From NCBI RefSeq assembly GCF_036884255.1, contig NZ_CP145605.1, positions 4,898,001 to 4,962,000 on the forward strand: 64,000 nt of DNA, in the 5' to 3' direction. Under the pieces are notes generated by a model. That model worked only from the letters and a program-made list of their open reading frames with translations. It made no database searches and was not told where the DNA came from. Below are positions 51,017 through 60,174 of the stretch, piece after piece. Each line of letters opens with the position of its first letter. The stretch's first letter is position 1. The stretch is from Paenibacillus tundrae (GTDB lineage: Bacteria > Bacillota > Bacilli > Paenibacillales > Paenibacillaceae). The translations under genes and the position numbers were made by a program.

Positions 51017-52516
51017 TTATTGAGCTTGCTTTTTGTAGTCCTCCGCGTATTCTTCGCGAATTTTGTTTCCACCGGCATTCGCCCAATTCTCAATTTCCTT
51101 CTGCCAGCCTGCTTCATCGATTTTGCCCATAATATATTTGGTCTGTGCATCCGCAATCATCTGATCAAGATCCGCGCCGCGATCACCATACGTAGGTGAA
51201 TACAACGTAAGGGCAGGGTTAGGGACAGCATGCTCAGCAAGCGCTTTCGCGAGTTCAGTTCCTTTTTCACCCAGCTCAGTATCTTTCAGTTTCGGTACAT
51301 TGTAGCCCTCGACATAAGGGAAGTTATCACGATACGGCTTCACTTCACGTTGGAAACCGTCGAAGTCGCTCATCTCTACCTGGTCTTCGCCAACCTTGGT
51401 GAAATGTTTATCTTCGATACCACGCATCAAGAGTGTAGCCATTTCAGGATCCATCAACTTATCAATGAATGCTAACAAACTCTTCAGCTCTTCTTCCGAT
51501 TTCACCGTGGATTTAGGGAAGGCCAGAATGCCTGAGTTACCTGTCTGTCCTGCAACGCGATCACCATTTGGCCCTAACAAGCCAGCAATATCGACTACAC
51601 CATCAGGATCGTTCTTGGATAAACGTTCCTGCTGACTTTTACCGTTCTGTGCGACACCCACACGCATACCCACTAAACCGGAATCGTATTTCTTCTCAGC
51701 TTCAGTGGAATCGAATACTGCGAAGTCTTGGTTAAGCAGCTTCTCATCATACAACCGCTTCAGAAGATCCATAACTTGTTTATATTCAGGCGTCATAAAT
51801 TCCGGTGTAAAGCTTCCATCGTCCTCTACTTTCCACTTGTTTGGCGCGCCAAAGCTTACACCAAGACGAGTTGTGAAGGAATATTGATCCTCGTTGTAAC
51901 GCTTGAACAGCATCAAACCAAATGTATTGTCTTGACCATCTCCATCTGGATCAGAAGTGGACAACGTTTTGATCGTCTCATACCATTCATCTGCTGTTGT
52001 CGGTACTTTGAGATTCAGCTTCTCAAACCAATCTTTACGGTAAATGACGGTTGCCCGGGCAATATCGGAGAATACAGGTACGCCGTAAATTTTCCCTTCA
52101 ACCTTGATGTTGTCAAAAAAGCGCTCGTTCTGTGCAGACAGATTTTTATAATCCTTCAACAACGGTCCGACTTCCCAGAACACTTCATTACGCATCGCAC
52201 TTGTTACCGTAGGGTTATATTGAACTTTCACAATTTTAGGCATGTCGCTGGAAGCGATCATGACATTGATTTTGTCATTGTATGCTGAAGCCGGAATCCA
52301 CTGGACGTCCAGTTTCGTATTGGTGTACGCTTCGATCTTCTTTTGTACTTCATTGTCCTTGCTCGGAACATCCCCTACTTGTGCGATCGCAATGGATACA
52401 TTTTGCACGCCGCCTTCAGCAGCCTGACCCTCATCTGATCCGCATCCCGCGAGCAAACCTGTAACCAGTGCAAGTGTGCTCAGAACGGCTACGGCTTTCT
52501 TTTTTGTTGCTTTCAT
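51017..52516 (-). CDS. sugar-binding lipoprotein, LplA-like (paralogue 1)
   Basis: This 499-aa lipoprotein has signal peptide and lipobox LLAGC (Cys about 25). It has the same layout as the paralogue at 48068: TKLDVQWIPASAYNDKINVM, GKIYGVPVFSDIARATVIYRKDW, KRYNEDQYSFTTRLGVSFGAP and QTKYIMGKIDEAGWQKEI. It follows the two permease genes directly and is probably the main receptor of the importer. The ATPase is missing, as is usual for this class, which uses a shared MsmK/MsmX-type ATPase. AGGGGAGG precedes the ATG. Confidence 0.93.
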   Translation of the reverse strand: MKATKKKAVAVLSTLALVTGLLAGCGSDEGQAAEGGVQNVSIAIAQVGDVPSKDNEVQKKIEAYTNTKLDVQWIPASAYNDKINVMIASSDMPKIVKVQYNPTVTSAMRNEVFWEVGPLLKDYKNLSAQNERFFDNIKVEGKIYGVPVFSDIARATVIYRKDWFEKLNLKVPTTADEWYETIKTLSTSDPDGDGQDNTFGLMLFKRYNEDQYSFTTRLGVSFGAPNKWKVEDDGSFTPEFMTPEYKQVMDLLKRLYDEKLLNQDFAVFDSTEAEKKYDSGLVGMRVGVAQNGKSQQERLSKNDPDGVVDIAGLLGPNGDRVAGQTGNSGILAFPKSTVKSEEELKSLLAFIDKLMDPEMATLLMRGIEDKHFTKVGEDQVEMSDFDGFQREVKPYRDNFPYVEGYNVPKLKDTELGEKGTELAKALAEHAVPNPALTLYSPTYGDRGADLDQMIADAQTKYIMGKIDEAGWQKEIENWANAGGNKIREEYAEDYKKQAQ

Positions 52517-52585
52517 AGAATGAAACCTCCCCTTTTTATGCAGCTTTAACTGTTTTAAAGTTCCGATTTCTTAACATGTGCCAAC

Positions 52586-53458
52586 TCAACCTTTCACCGA
52601 ACCTAGCATCACCCCTTTGGCAAAGTGTTTTTGCAGGAACGGATAGACAAGCATGATTGGAATGGTGGAGAACACGATAACCGCCATACGGATGGTGAGT
52701 GGCTGAATCTCCGTTTCCTCGATACTTGTATCCCCAATCCGGCTCTGGGCCAGAATGACAATCTCACGTAGCCATACCTGTACCGGCCATTTCTGACTAT
52801 CGTTGATATAAATAACTGCACTGAAGAAGCTGTTCCAGTGAGCTACGGCATAAAACAAGGAGAACGTTGCCATCGCCGGCATGGATAAAGGCAATACAAT
52901 ACGGAATAATACGCCGACGTCGTTACACCCATCTATTTTGGCCGCATCCTCCAGTTCATCAGGGATGGCCTGGAAGAAGTTTTTAAGAACGATCAGGTTA
53001 AACGCACTAATGGCCGTAGGCAGCATGAGCGACCATAACGTGTCTGTCAGGTGCAGTGATTTTACGACGAAGTAAGTCGGAATCATACCTCCGCTAAATA
53101 ACATGGTGAACAGTACACCTAACAAGATCGGCTGACGTCCACGCAAATATCTTCTTGAGAGCGGATACGCCATAAGTGACGTAAACAACAAGTTAATCAG
53201 CGTTCCAACAACGGTAATGTAAATGGATACACCCAAACTACGAATCAGGGTATCTGTAGAGAAAATATAGCGATATGCAGCAAGTGAGAATTCTTTAGGA
53301 AAAAGAATGAATCCTCCCTTGGCTACTTCACTCGGGCTTGTAAAGGAAACCGCCAAAATATAAATGAATGGGATGACGGTCACAATTCCGATTAACAGTA
53401 ACAAGCCATGATTGAGAAAGTCGAAAATCCGATTGCCCCACGTTTTATCCTGTTGCAT
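52586..53458 (-). CDS. carbohydrate ABC transporter permease, LplC/YtcP-like
   Basis: This 290-aa inner-membrane component has about six membrane segments and the permease loop EAA-like region (AAKIDGCNDVGVLFRIVLPLSMPAMAT, within about residues 180-205) that contacts the ATPase. It ends MLVYPFLQKHFAKGVMLGSVKG, typical of LplC. AGGAG lies 11 bases before the ATG at 53458; a GTG at 53470 is less likely. It is coupled in an operon with LplB (32 bp upstream) and LplA. Confidence 0.92.
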   Translation of the reverse strand: MQQDKTWGNRIFDFLNHGLLLLIGIVTVIPFIYILAVSFTSPSEVAKGGFILFPKEFSLAAYRYIFSTDTLIRSLGVSIYITVVGTLINLLFTSLMAYPLSRRYLRGRQPILLGVLFTMLFSGGMIPTYFVVKSLHLTDTLWSLMLPTAISAFNLIVLKNFFQAIPDELEDAAKIDGCNDVGVLFRIVLPLSMPAMATFSLFYAVAHWNSFFSAVIYINDSQKWPVQVWLREIVILAQSRIGDTSIEETEIQPLTIRMAVIVFSTIPIMLVYPFLQKHFAKGVMLGSVKG

Positions 53459-53502
53459 CTTAATGTTCACTCCTGTCTGGTGAAGAGCGCCTGCTCTTTA
53501 TG

Positions 53503-54456
53503 TCAGTAGACGCCTTCCTCCCCGAATTTTTTGGCCAACTTATTGGCACCTAGTACAAGCGCCAGACCGACGACCGACTTGAACAATCCCACGGCAGCAC
53601 TGTAACTGTACTGTGCCTGTGTCAGACCTTTCGTGTACACGTAGGTGTCAAACACCTCGCCCACGTCGCGGTTTGTCGGAGTCAGCATCAGGAAGATTTG
53701 TTCAAAGCCTGTATCCAGGAAGTTGCCCAGACGCAGAATGAGCAGAATAACAATGGTGCTACGAATAGCAGGCAGCGTAATGTGCCACGTCTGACGCCAG
53801 CGGTTGGCGCCATCGATTCTTGCCGCTTCATAGAGCTGTGTATCTACACCAGAGAGGGCAGCAAGGAAAATGATTGTACCCCAGCCGACTTCTTTCCAAA
53901 TGGATTGTCCAACAATCATGGTACGGAACCAGCCTGGCTCAAGTAAGAAGGCAACCTTTTGTCCCGTCAGATTGTAGAGCAATTCATTAATGGCACCACC
54001 TTCAGTGGTGAACAACATGTAGAACACACCAACAACAACAACCCATGATACAAAGTGTGGTACATAGACAAGTGTTTGTACGAATCGTTTGAAACGTTCT
54101 CGACGAACTTCATTCAACATCAGTGCCAATACAATTGGCAGTGGGAAGAAAAACACCATGTTATAGATGGCAAGCAAGAACGTATTTCGGAATAAAGTCC
54201 AGAACTGCGGTTCCCCGAAGAAACGTGAAAAATGCTTAAATCCAACCCACTCACTGCCGAGGATACCTTTGTAAGGCGTGTAATCCTGAAAAGCCATCGT
54301 AATGCCATACATAGGTATGTATTTGAAGATAATAAAGTAAAGCACACCGGGTATTAACATAATATAGAGCCACCGGTTTTTGATGATGTCCCTCCACAGT
54401 AGGTTTTTGTCACTGCGGGTAGCGGGCCGTGTCTGAGCCGCCGTTTCGGCTTTCAT
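53503..54456 (-). CDS. carbohydrate ABC transporter permease, LplB/YteP-like
   Basis: This 317-aa membrane protein has six membrane segments, the loop AARIDGANRWRQTWHITLPAI for the ATPase, and the end ALVLGANKLAKKFGEEGVY that marks the LplB type. The ATG at 54456 lies seven bases after GGGAGG. It is the first gene of the transporter operon, with a cre box just ahead of it. Confidence 0.93.
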   Translation of the reverse strand: MKAETAAQTRPATRSDKNLLWRDIIKNRWLYIMLIPGVLYFIIFKYIPMYGITMAFQDYTPYKGILGSEWVGFKHFSRFFGEPQFWTLFRNTFLLAIYNMVFFFPLPIVLALMLNEVRRERFKRFVQTLVYVPHFVSWVVVVGVFYMLFTTEGGAINELLYNLTGQKVAFLLEPGWFRTMIVGQSIWKEVGWGTIIFLAALSGVDTQLYEAARIDGANRWRQTWHITLPAIRSTIVILLILRLGNFLDTGFEQIFLMLTPTNRDVGEVFDTYVYTKGLTQAQYSYSAAVGLFKSVVGLALVLGANKLAKKFGEEGVY

Positions 54457-54475
54457 AGTGTCTTCCTCCCCACAT

Positions 54476-54489
54476 TGGAAACGATTACA
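54476..54489 (-). promoter_or_regulatory. cre box ahead of the lplB-like gene
   Basis: On the minus strand TGTAATCGTTTCCA fits the CcpA operator consensus almost perfectly. It lies 20 bp before the start codon, within or just after the promoter, where it would repress. The rest of the gap to 54764 shows no gene. Confidence 0.6.
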
Positions 54490-54764
54490 AAATATCACTT
54501 CCTGAATTCATGTCTTCATTGTGGAGGATAAACACATCACTGGCTATCGTCTCATTTTAGCTTCTTGTTTTCCCTTATGTAGCAAGGGTTTACAGCTTTT
54601 GTGTAATTGAATTCCAACCAGTAATGAACCGCTTTTAACCTCAATATCTCTGTCTTAACTCCTGCGAAAAGATGAGGACAATCCATAAAACAAGGCTGTA
54701 ATCTTCTGATTGTTCTTGTCCGCGGCAAAAGTTAGCTCAGAGATGATTCGCATCACATTACCTC

Positions 54765-54801
54765 AAAAAAAACCTGCCCGCCATAGCAGGCGAAGCAGGT
54801 C
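54765..54801 (-). terminator. terminator of the AraC-type regulator gene
   Basis: On the minus strand ACCTGC pairs with GCAGGT at the base and an inner GCC/GGC extends the stem; eight T follow. Confidence 0.85.
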
Positions 54802-54806
54802 TATTT

Positions 54807-57143
54807 CTACCGTTGTTGTTCCCGATATTTCCCCGGGGTCGTGCCTGTAATTTTACGAAATGTGCGAATAAAAGCCGTCGGATTAGTGTAGTTCAATTTC
54901 TCTGCAATCTCTGATATTTTCAGATCTGTTGTCTGTAGCCAGGTCTTGGCTTTTTCCATCCGGTATTGGGCTAAATATTCTGTGAAGTTCACGCCTGCTT
55001 CTTTCTTGAACACACGGCTCAAATAAACAGGATGAAAATTCAATTCCTCCGCACAAGCCTCAAGTGACAGCTCACGATCATAACGCTCTTCGATTAATCG
55101 GATCATTCTTCGAGCGATATTCATGTATTGAGACTCTTCCTGCTCCCGCCAGAAATGGATGACCGGTTGGAATAAGCGTTTGCGGAACCAATTCGTCATC
55201 TCATCCAGTGTAGACAGCTTCAACAGACGAGCCATCGAGGCTTTCTCCCCCAACACTTCCGCCACGTCTCCACCCTGCTCCTGTACTAATTGATATACAC
55301 GGGACAACAATTGAACCATAATGACTGGATACTCACTGAAATGTAGTTTCTTATCTGCAAGTAATCCCAAGTACTGTGTGAAGTAGGCATCCGTTTTCTC
55401 CACATCACCCTGCTTCAGCGCAGAAGCCAATTGATCTTCGATCATCCGTAACTGTGTATATAGGGCGGCTTCCGTCTGACCTCGCGGCTGAATATCCTCA
55501 TAATGCAAAATAATACGGCTACCCAGGCTCACTCGCCCTTGGAGAGCTTCCCGGCTCTCCTGATAAGCTTGCGGTGTATCGCCTATGGCCTGATAAGATC
55601 GGCTGATCCCAATACTTACGGGCAGATTCAGATATGTGACGACACGCTCTCGTATGCCTTCGGCCTGAGTGTGCATCCATTCTTTTAGTTGCAATTCATC
55701 ATGCAGTTCAGAGGCCAGAACGGTAACCTGGGCGTCATCAATCATGACTGGTGTGAACCGAATTTCCGGAGGAAGCCATTCTCCGACGATGTTATTTACA
55801 GCGAAAAGCAGCAGATCCCGGTCCTGCTCCTCATAACGCGTCCCCTCAATGGTATCCATTTGCAGTGTAAGCACACCAAGGCTCGACCAGTTGGTCGGAA
55901 AATCATATAGATCCCCCTGATATCTAAAGTCCTCTTCCGATATTTTGCCTGTTAATAGTTTAGTCATAAAAAATTCCTGTAAATGAACGTGCTGTCCCTT
56001 CATCTGCTCTCGCATGGTCTGTTCTGAACTGAATAAGGTCGATAATCGCTCTTCAATATAACTGAACTCATCCTGTCTTCGACCTTTGGAATCCATAGGA
56101 GAGTCCAGTCCTTTAGTGAATTGAAGGAGTCTCGAAATGGGTGAATACATCCGCCGGCTACCGTAAAAAGCAACTAGTCCGGTTAATCCCAGCATCACCA
56201 GTGTTGCCACCCCCGTTACCAATGCAATTTTCTGAGATTGAGCAGTAATCTGCCCAAGAGATACAACAGATACGTACAACCATCCGTTAAGCTGTGACTG
56301 TTTATAACTAACAGCCACCTGGTTCCCCTCTACCTCTGCATTGAAGAAGCCTTCTGACTGCCCTGTTACTTGCACTTTTTCTTGAATTTCCTCATTCAGT
56401 GCAGTGTACTTCCCATTTTGATCCGCATCATTCAGGAAAAATTTCTGATCCCGATCAAGCACATACATATCTCCTGAATTCGTATTCCGACTCAAATAAG
56501 AGCTAAGCTCTGTATCGGAAATATCAATCACAAGAAATCCTTTCGGTTTGACGTTCGTCGGCATCATCGGGATTTTGAACACCATGCTAACCACATTGTC
56601 CGAAGAAATGAGTGCTGGAACAATCTCCTGTGTTGAATCGCCCACACCTGCCGATACAGGTACACTTTCTTTTGCCGAGTTTACATTCTGCGTCACCCAG
56701 AATAAACTGTTCGTATACTTCAGATATGAGCCAATTCGATCCCGAATACTAAAATCATCTAATTTGCCAAATGAACGCATCGAAACAACCCAGTCCTCAT
56801 CAAGATTGACTAAATAAGCCTGATCAATATTAGTCACTGCCTGTAAATTGTTAAAGCCAGATGTCAGATCACGGATTTGCTCAAATTCGCTACTATCCAG
56901 TGGATGTTTCATCGCTTGCAAAACCAAAGGAGAATTTACGTATTGAATAGATGATAATTGCAAACTGCGCAGCACCTGCTCCACCCTCATCTGAGTCTGA
57001 TGTAATATCTGCAGATTACTCTCGCGCACCTTTTGCTCAATATCCTGTGAAGCAATCGTATACGAGACAGAACCAATAATGATGACTGGAAGCGCTCCAA
57101 GGATCATGGTGAAGCATAGCAGACGCAGCAAGTATTTTGGCAA
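54807..57143 (-). CDS. transmembrane AraC-family regulator (YtdP/YesS-like)
   Basis: This 778-aa protein has an N-terminal membrane helix (about residues 8-30), an extracytoplasmic dCache-like domain (about 35-300), a second helix (about 305-330), a cytosolic linker with GGDEF-like remnants, and a C-terminal AraC double helix-turn-helix (ACAEELNFHPVYLSRVFKKE and IAEKLNYTNPTAFIRTFRK, about 690-770). It signals directly from outside to DNA without a kinase. It starts with TTG at 57143, nine bases after GGAGGG. It lies upstream of the LplBCA/GH105 genes, as in B. subtilis rhamnogalacturonan operons, and probably activates them. Confidence 0.92.
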   Translation of the reverse strand: MPKYLLRLLCFTMILGALPVIIIGSVSYTIASQDIEQKVRESNLQILHQTQMRVEQVLRSLQLSSIQYVNSPLVLQAMKHPLDSSEFEQIRDLTSGFNNLQAVTNIDQAYLVNLDEDWVVSMRSFGKLDDFSIRDRIGSYLKYTNSLFWVTQNVNSAKESVPVSAGVGDSTQEIVPALISSDNVVSMVFKIPMMPTNVKPKGFLVIDISDTELSSYLSRNTNSGDMYVLDRDQKFFLNDADQNGKYTALNEEIQEKVQVTGQSEGFFNAEVEGNQVAVSYKQSQLNGWLYVSVVSLGQITAQSQKIALVTGVATLVMLGLTGLVAFYGSRRMYSPISRLLQFTKGLDSPMDSKGRRQDEFSYIEERLSTLFSSEQTMREQMKGQHVHLQEFFMTKLLTGKISEEDFRYQGDLYDFPTNWSSLGVLTLQMDTIEGTRYEEQDRDLLLFAVNNIVGEWLPPEIRFTPVMIDDAQVTVLASELHDELQLKEWMHTQAEGIRERVVTYLNLPVSIGISRSYQAIGDTPQAYQESREALQGRVSLGSRIILHYEDIQPRGQTEAALYTQLRMIEDQLASALKQGDVEKTDAYFTQYLGLLADKKLHFSEYPVIMVQLLSRVYQLVQEQGGDVAEVLGEKASMARLLKLSTLDEMTNWFRKRLFQPVIHFWREQEESQYMNIARRMIRLIEERYDRELSLEACAEELNFHPVYLSRVFKKEAGVNFTEYLAQYRMEKAKTWLQTTDLKISEIAEKLNYTNPTAFIRTFRKITGTTPGKYREQQR

Positions 57144-57273
57144 AGAAGAGCACCCTCCTTCTACAAACTTTCCATTTCATAATATCGCTTACATTGGGTT
57201 AATTTACTATTGTTATTTTAAAACCCATTCTTATTCAAGTCCACTCATTTCTTCTGAACGATGATCTTCCGGG

Positions 57274-57302
57274 TTGACTTTGAGGTAATTTCCAGTTTAT
57301 AT
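57274..57302 (+). promoter_or_regulatory. promoter of the MutS2-like leader
   Basis: TTGACT (57274-57279), a 17-nt spacer and TTATAT (57297-57302) give a good SigA promoter. The transcript should start near 57309, about 370 nt before the MutS2-like ATG. No other plus-strand gene can use it. Confidence 0.75.
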
Positions 57303-57337
57303 TAGTTGCATATTCCTCAATCAAAGGAGAGATTTTG

Positions 57338-57361
57338 ATGTCGGTGAGCGTTCTTAACTAA
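57338..57361 (+). CDS. 7-codon leader peptide MSVSVLN
   Basis: ATG at 57338 follows AAAGGAGAG (57323-57331) by six bases, a better site than many full genes here have. The codons are ATG TCG GTG AGC GTT CTT AAC TAA. The last three sense codons and the stop form the 5' arm of the long-range stem, so a ribosome on this ORF must change the fold of the leader. Confidence 0.6.
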   Translation: MSVSVLN

Positions 57362-57508
57362 CCAAGTTTCATATTCAGGAGTTTGGCCTCTCATTTCGCA
57401 TATGCCGTCAGGCATACGTGTATTTCATGATGCGCCAGATCCCTGTACTTAGTTAAGAACAGCGGATATCATAAATCGCCTCCGGGATTGTACTTGTCCG
57501 GGTCTATT

Positions 57509-57537
57509 TCCGCGCTGTGTTCAGCGTGGATTTTTTT
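57509..57537 (+). terminator. leader terminator 1
   Basis: TCCGCGCTG pairs with CAGCGTGGA (one G-T) with a 4-nt loop, followed by seven T. Confidence 0.88.
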
Positions 57538-57577
57538 GTTATAGGCCTTATTGGACTCTGCTTTCCCATGCAGCTTA

Positions 57578-57615
57578 GGGCGGAGAATGACGTTTGTTCA
57601 TTCTCCGCCCTTTTT
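57578..57615 (+). terminator. leader terminator 2
   Basis: GGGCGGAGAATGA (57578-57590) pairs perfectly with TCATTCTCCGCCC (57598-57610), followed by five T. It lies 66 bp before the MutS2-like start codon. Confidence 0.92.
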
Positions 57616-57680
57616 GCGTTTTTCAGGAATAAGTCAGCTGTATAACCCAACACCATATTTAATATTAAGGAGAGATTCCC

Positions 57681-59783
57681 ATGAACGAAAACACTTTACG
57701 CACACTGAATTATTTTGAAATTCAAAAAAACGTAGCCTCCTGCGCGCGATCTTATTTGGGCAAACGTCATGCTCACAACATGAAGCCGATGAATGATGTA
57801 CATTGGATTCAGACGCGGCTAGAAGAAACAGCAGAAGCCGCTCTTATGCTCCGTTACGGCGCGAGTATCCCCATTCCATCCCTTGATGGGATGGAAACCA
57901 TCATGGATCTGCTAGGCACAGGATATTTATTCAGTGAACGTGACTTCAGTCATCTTGCACAATTTCTGCGAAGCTGTGCACAGCTGATGAAATATATGGA
58001 GGGCAAATCCGAGATCGCTCCAACCGTTAGCCGTTATGCTGCATCGATGATGCTGATGGAATCATTGCTCAGTGAGATTGAACGCAGTATCCATAACGGA
58101 CGTATTCAAGATCTGGCGAGCAAAGAGCTTACACGAATCCGTAAAAAAATGATGGTTAACGAAGAGCGAATGAAGCGTAAGCTCGATTCACTGCTCAGCA
58201 AACATCGCTCCATCATGCAGGAAAATGTCATTAGTCAACGTCATGGAAGAACCGTTCTGCCGATCAAGAAGGAATTCCGCAAGCTGGTCAAGGGCAGTGT
58301 GTTGGACGAATCAGGAAGTGGGCAAACGGTATATATTGAGCCGGTAGAACTCATGAGTCTTCACAGTGAACTCGCGGCACTACAGGGAGATGAATCTCGA
58401 GAAGAGATGAAGATTCTTGGTGAGTTGACCACGCTCACAGAGTCATACAGTCGTGAAATTGCTCTGAATACCGAGACGGTAGGCATACTAGACTTTCTTC
58501 TGGCAAAAGCAAAATATGCGGTCACTACGGACGGACGCGTTGTTCAAGTTAATGCAGAAGGAAGAGTTCAAATCCAACGTGCACATCACCCATTAATGGG
58601 CGAATCTATGGTTCCACTCGATTTTACAATTGGCACGAACTATCGTTCACTCATTATTACGGGGCCGAATACCGGGGGGAAAACAATAGCACTCAAGACA
58701 CTCGGACTACTCACCCTTATGATGCAATCCGGTTTGCTTGTCCCTGTTGGAGAAGGTGGCACGATGTCTGTATACAGTGAAATTGCGGTGGATATCGGAG
58801 ATGGTCAAAGCATGGAGCAAGCACTCAGCACGTTCTCTGCCCATATTCGCAACATGATCGGTATCCTGGAACAGGCTAATTCCTCAACACTCGTTCTCAT
58901 TGATGAGATGGCTTCTGGTACAGATCCAGGGGAAGGAGTTGGATTATCCATCGCCATGCTTGAAGAGCTGCATCGACGGGGAGCAACGGTTGTAGCCACC
59001 ACCCATTTTGGAGAAATTAAGCATTTTGCTGCCGCTACACCAGGTTTTGAAAATGCTCGGATGGAATTTGACACGGCAACATTGCAGCCGTTATATCGGT
59101 TGCGAATTGGAGAAGCCGGACAAAGTTATGCGTATGCCATTGCACTGAAACTAGGAATGGCACAACACATTATCGATCGTTCGAAGTCCATCTCCGATCA
59201 GGGCATTCAACAGAGCAATTCATCAACAGAGAAATGGATCACAGAACCTTCTTCAACCCTATCAGGTGAAACGAAAGAAGATCCATTAATTCAATCGGGT
59301 AGCTTATTGAAATTAGAGCAGGATCACCACATAACCTCCCAGTCTGAACAGAAGCCATACAAAAGCTCACATTCAACAGAAAAACATCCTGTAACTGACA
59401 TAGCCAAACCTTTCGTGCCTACCAACACCCCTTCTGTGGCAGAGTCGGTGCTTACGTCTATGAAACCGGAAGAATCAGAGACAGCTGTAAAAGCCTACGT
59501 ATTCCAAAAGGGAGACCGGGTCTACATCGGGTATCTTGATCAAACCGGAACTGTATGCGACGTTGAGGATGCTCGTGGCAATATCGGAGTGATGCTACGC
59601 GGTCGCAAGATTAAGATTCACAAGAAGAGAATGACTCTGCATATCGCTGCCGATCAACTCTACCCTGAAAACTATGACCTCGACATTGTATTCGAGAGCA
59701 AAGTGAACCGGAAGAAGCGTAAACTTATGGGACGTAAACATGTGGAAGGACTTCAGATTGAACTGCCTCCTGAACAACAATGA
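57681..59783 (+). CDS. MutS2-like ATPase without Smr domain
   Basis: This 700-aa protein of the MutS2 (RqcU) branch has a MutS-like core and clamp (about 1-300), then the ABC-type ATPase: Walker A GPNTGGKT (328-335), signature ALSTFSAHIRN (381-391), Walker B LVLIDEMASGTDP (404-416) and TTHF (440-443). The usual charged coiled linker is replaced by a Ser/Thr/Glu-rich, probably disordered linker (about 505-605). A KOW-like domain (FQKGDRVYIGYLDQTGTV, about 608-690) follows and the protein ends there. The C-terminal Smr nuclease of MutS2 is absent. MutS2 splits collided ribosomes in B. subtilis; here a ribosome-sensing leader precedes the gene. AAGGAGAG precedes the ATG. Confidence 0.88.
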   Translation: MNENTLRTLNYFEIQKNVASCARSYLGKRHAHNMKPMNDVHWIQTRLEETAEAALMLRYGASIPIPSLDGMETIMDLLGTGYLFSERDFSHLAQFLRSCAQLMKYMEGKSEIAPTVSRYAASMMLMESLLSEIERSIHNGRIQDLASKELTRIRKKMMVNEERMKRKLDSLLSKHRSIMQENVISQRHGRTVLPIKKEFRKLVKGSVLDESGSGQTVYIEPVELMSLHSELAALQGDESREEMKILGELTTLTESYSREIALNTETVGILDFLLAKAKYAVTTDGRVVQVNAEGRVQIQRAHHPLMGESMVPLDFTIGTNYRSLIITGPNTGGKTIALKTLGLLTLMMQSGLLVPVGEGGTMSVYSEIAVDIGDGQSMEQALSTFSAHIRNMIGILEQANSSTLVLIDEMASGTDPGEGVGLSIAMLEELHRRGATVVATTHFGEIKHFAAATPGFENARMEFDTATLQPLYRLRIGEAGQSYAYAIALKLGMAQHIIDRSKSISDQGIQQSNSSTEKWITEPSSTLSGETKEDPLIQSGSLLKLEQDHHITSQSEQKPYKSSHSTEKHPVTDIAKPFVPTNTPSVAESVLTSMKPEESETAVKAYVFQKGDRVYIGYLDQTGTVCDVEDARGNIGVMLRGRKIKIHKKRMTLHIAADQLYPENYDLDIVFESKVNRKKRKLMGRKHVEGLQIELPPEQQ

Positions 59784-59960
59784 TAATCCCAGTATCTGAT
59801 ATACTGTAAGAAAGACCTGACCGAGATAAAGGTGGAGTTCAAGTTGAATAGAGAATTAACATTAAAATCAGAATTACAATTGAAATCGGAGTCTACCTTA
59901 AGCCCAGATTCAGAAGCAGGCGCAGATCGTGATGCAAATGCAAATCTTAAGGAGGCTCAG

Positions 59961-60152
59961 ATGAATCCACTTGTCTGTCCCCTCTGTGGAAAAGCCAATG
60001 GATGTTCGTATGCCGCTGGCGCACCACATTCAGAGTGCTGGTGTAATCACGCTGTATTTCCTGAAGGCGTGTTCGAGAGGATTCCTGCGGAGCAACGAAG
60101 AAAGTCGTGCATTTGTCAGACATGTCTGGCAGAGTTTAAGGCACGGGGGTAA
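59961..60152 (+). CDS. small cysteine-rich CWC family protein
   Basis: This 63-aa zinc-ribbon-like protein has the CWC family pattern: CPLCGKANGC, SECWCNHAVFPEGVFERIP and KSCICQTCLAEF, with cysteines spaced for metal binding. The start at 59961 is set by AAGGAGG five bases upstream; the frame is open further out to 59832, but that part is low-complexity and would make the protein unusually long. It follows the MutS2-like gene and may be co-transcribed. The function of the family is unknown. Confidence 0.85.
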   Translation: MNPLVCPLCGKANGCSYAAGAPHSECWCNHAVFPEGVFERIPAEQRRKSCICQTCLAEFKARG

Positions 60153-60174
60153 ATGGAATCCTCTTGGTAGCAAA

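Larger units (their letters stand above)
57309..57615 (+). promoter_or_regulatory. attenuation leader of the MutS2-like gene
   Basis: The leader has, in order, a strong ribosome binding site and 7-codon ORF (57323-57361), a long-range stem with exact 12-bp arms GTTCTTAACTAA (57350-57361) and TTAGTTAAGAAC (57449-57460), a small inner hairpin TATGCC/GGCATA (57401-57416), terminator 1 (57509-57537) and terminator 2 (57578-57615). The sequence GCGGA (57462-57466), just behind arm 2, can pair with TCCGC (57509-57513) at the foot of terminator 1. This gives a possible antiterminator when arm 1 is covered by a stalled ribosome. Confidence 0.65.

Noticed and set aside
57309..57540. Mobile inverted-repeat element in the MutS2-like leader
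   Set aside because: The 12-bp arms are not at the ends of a repeat unit. One arm is part of a well-positioned short ORF and a promoter and terminators surround them, so a regulatory leader is the better reading.
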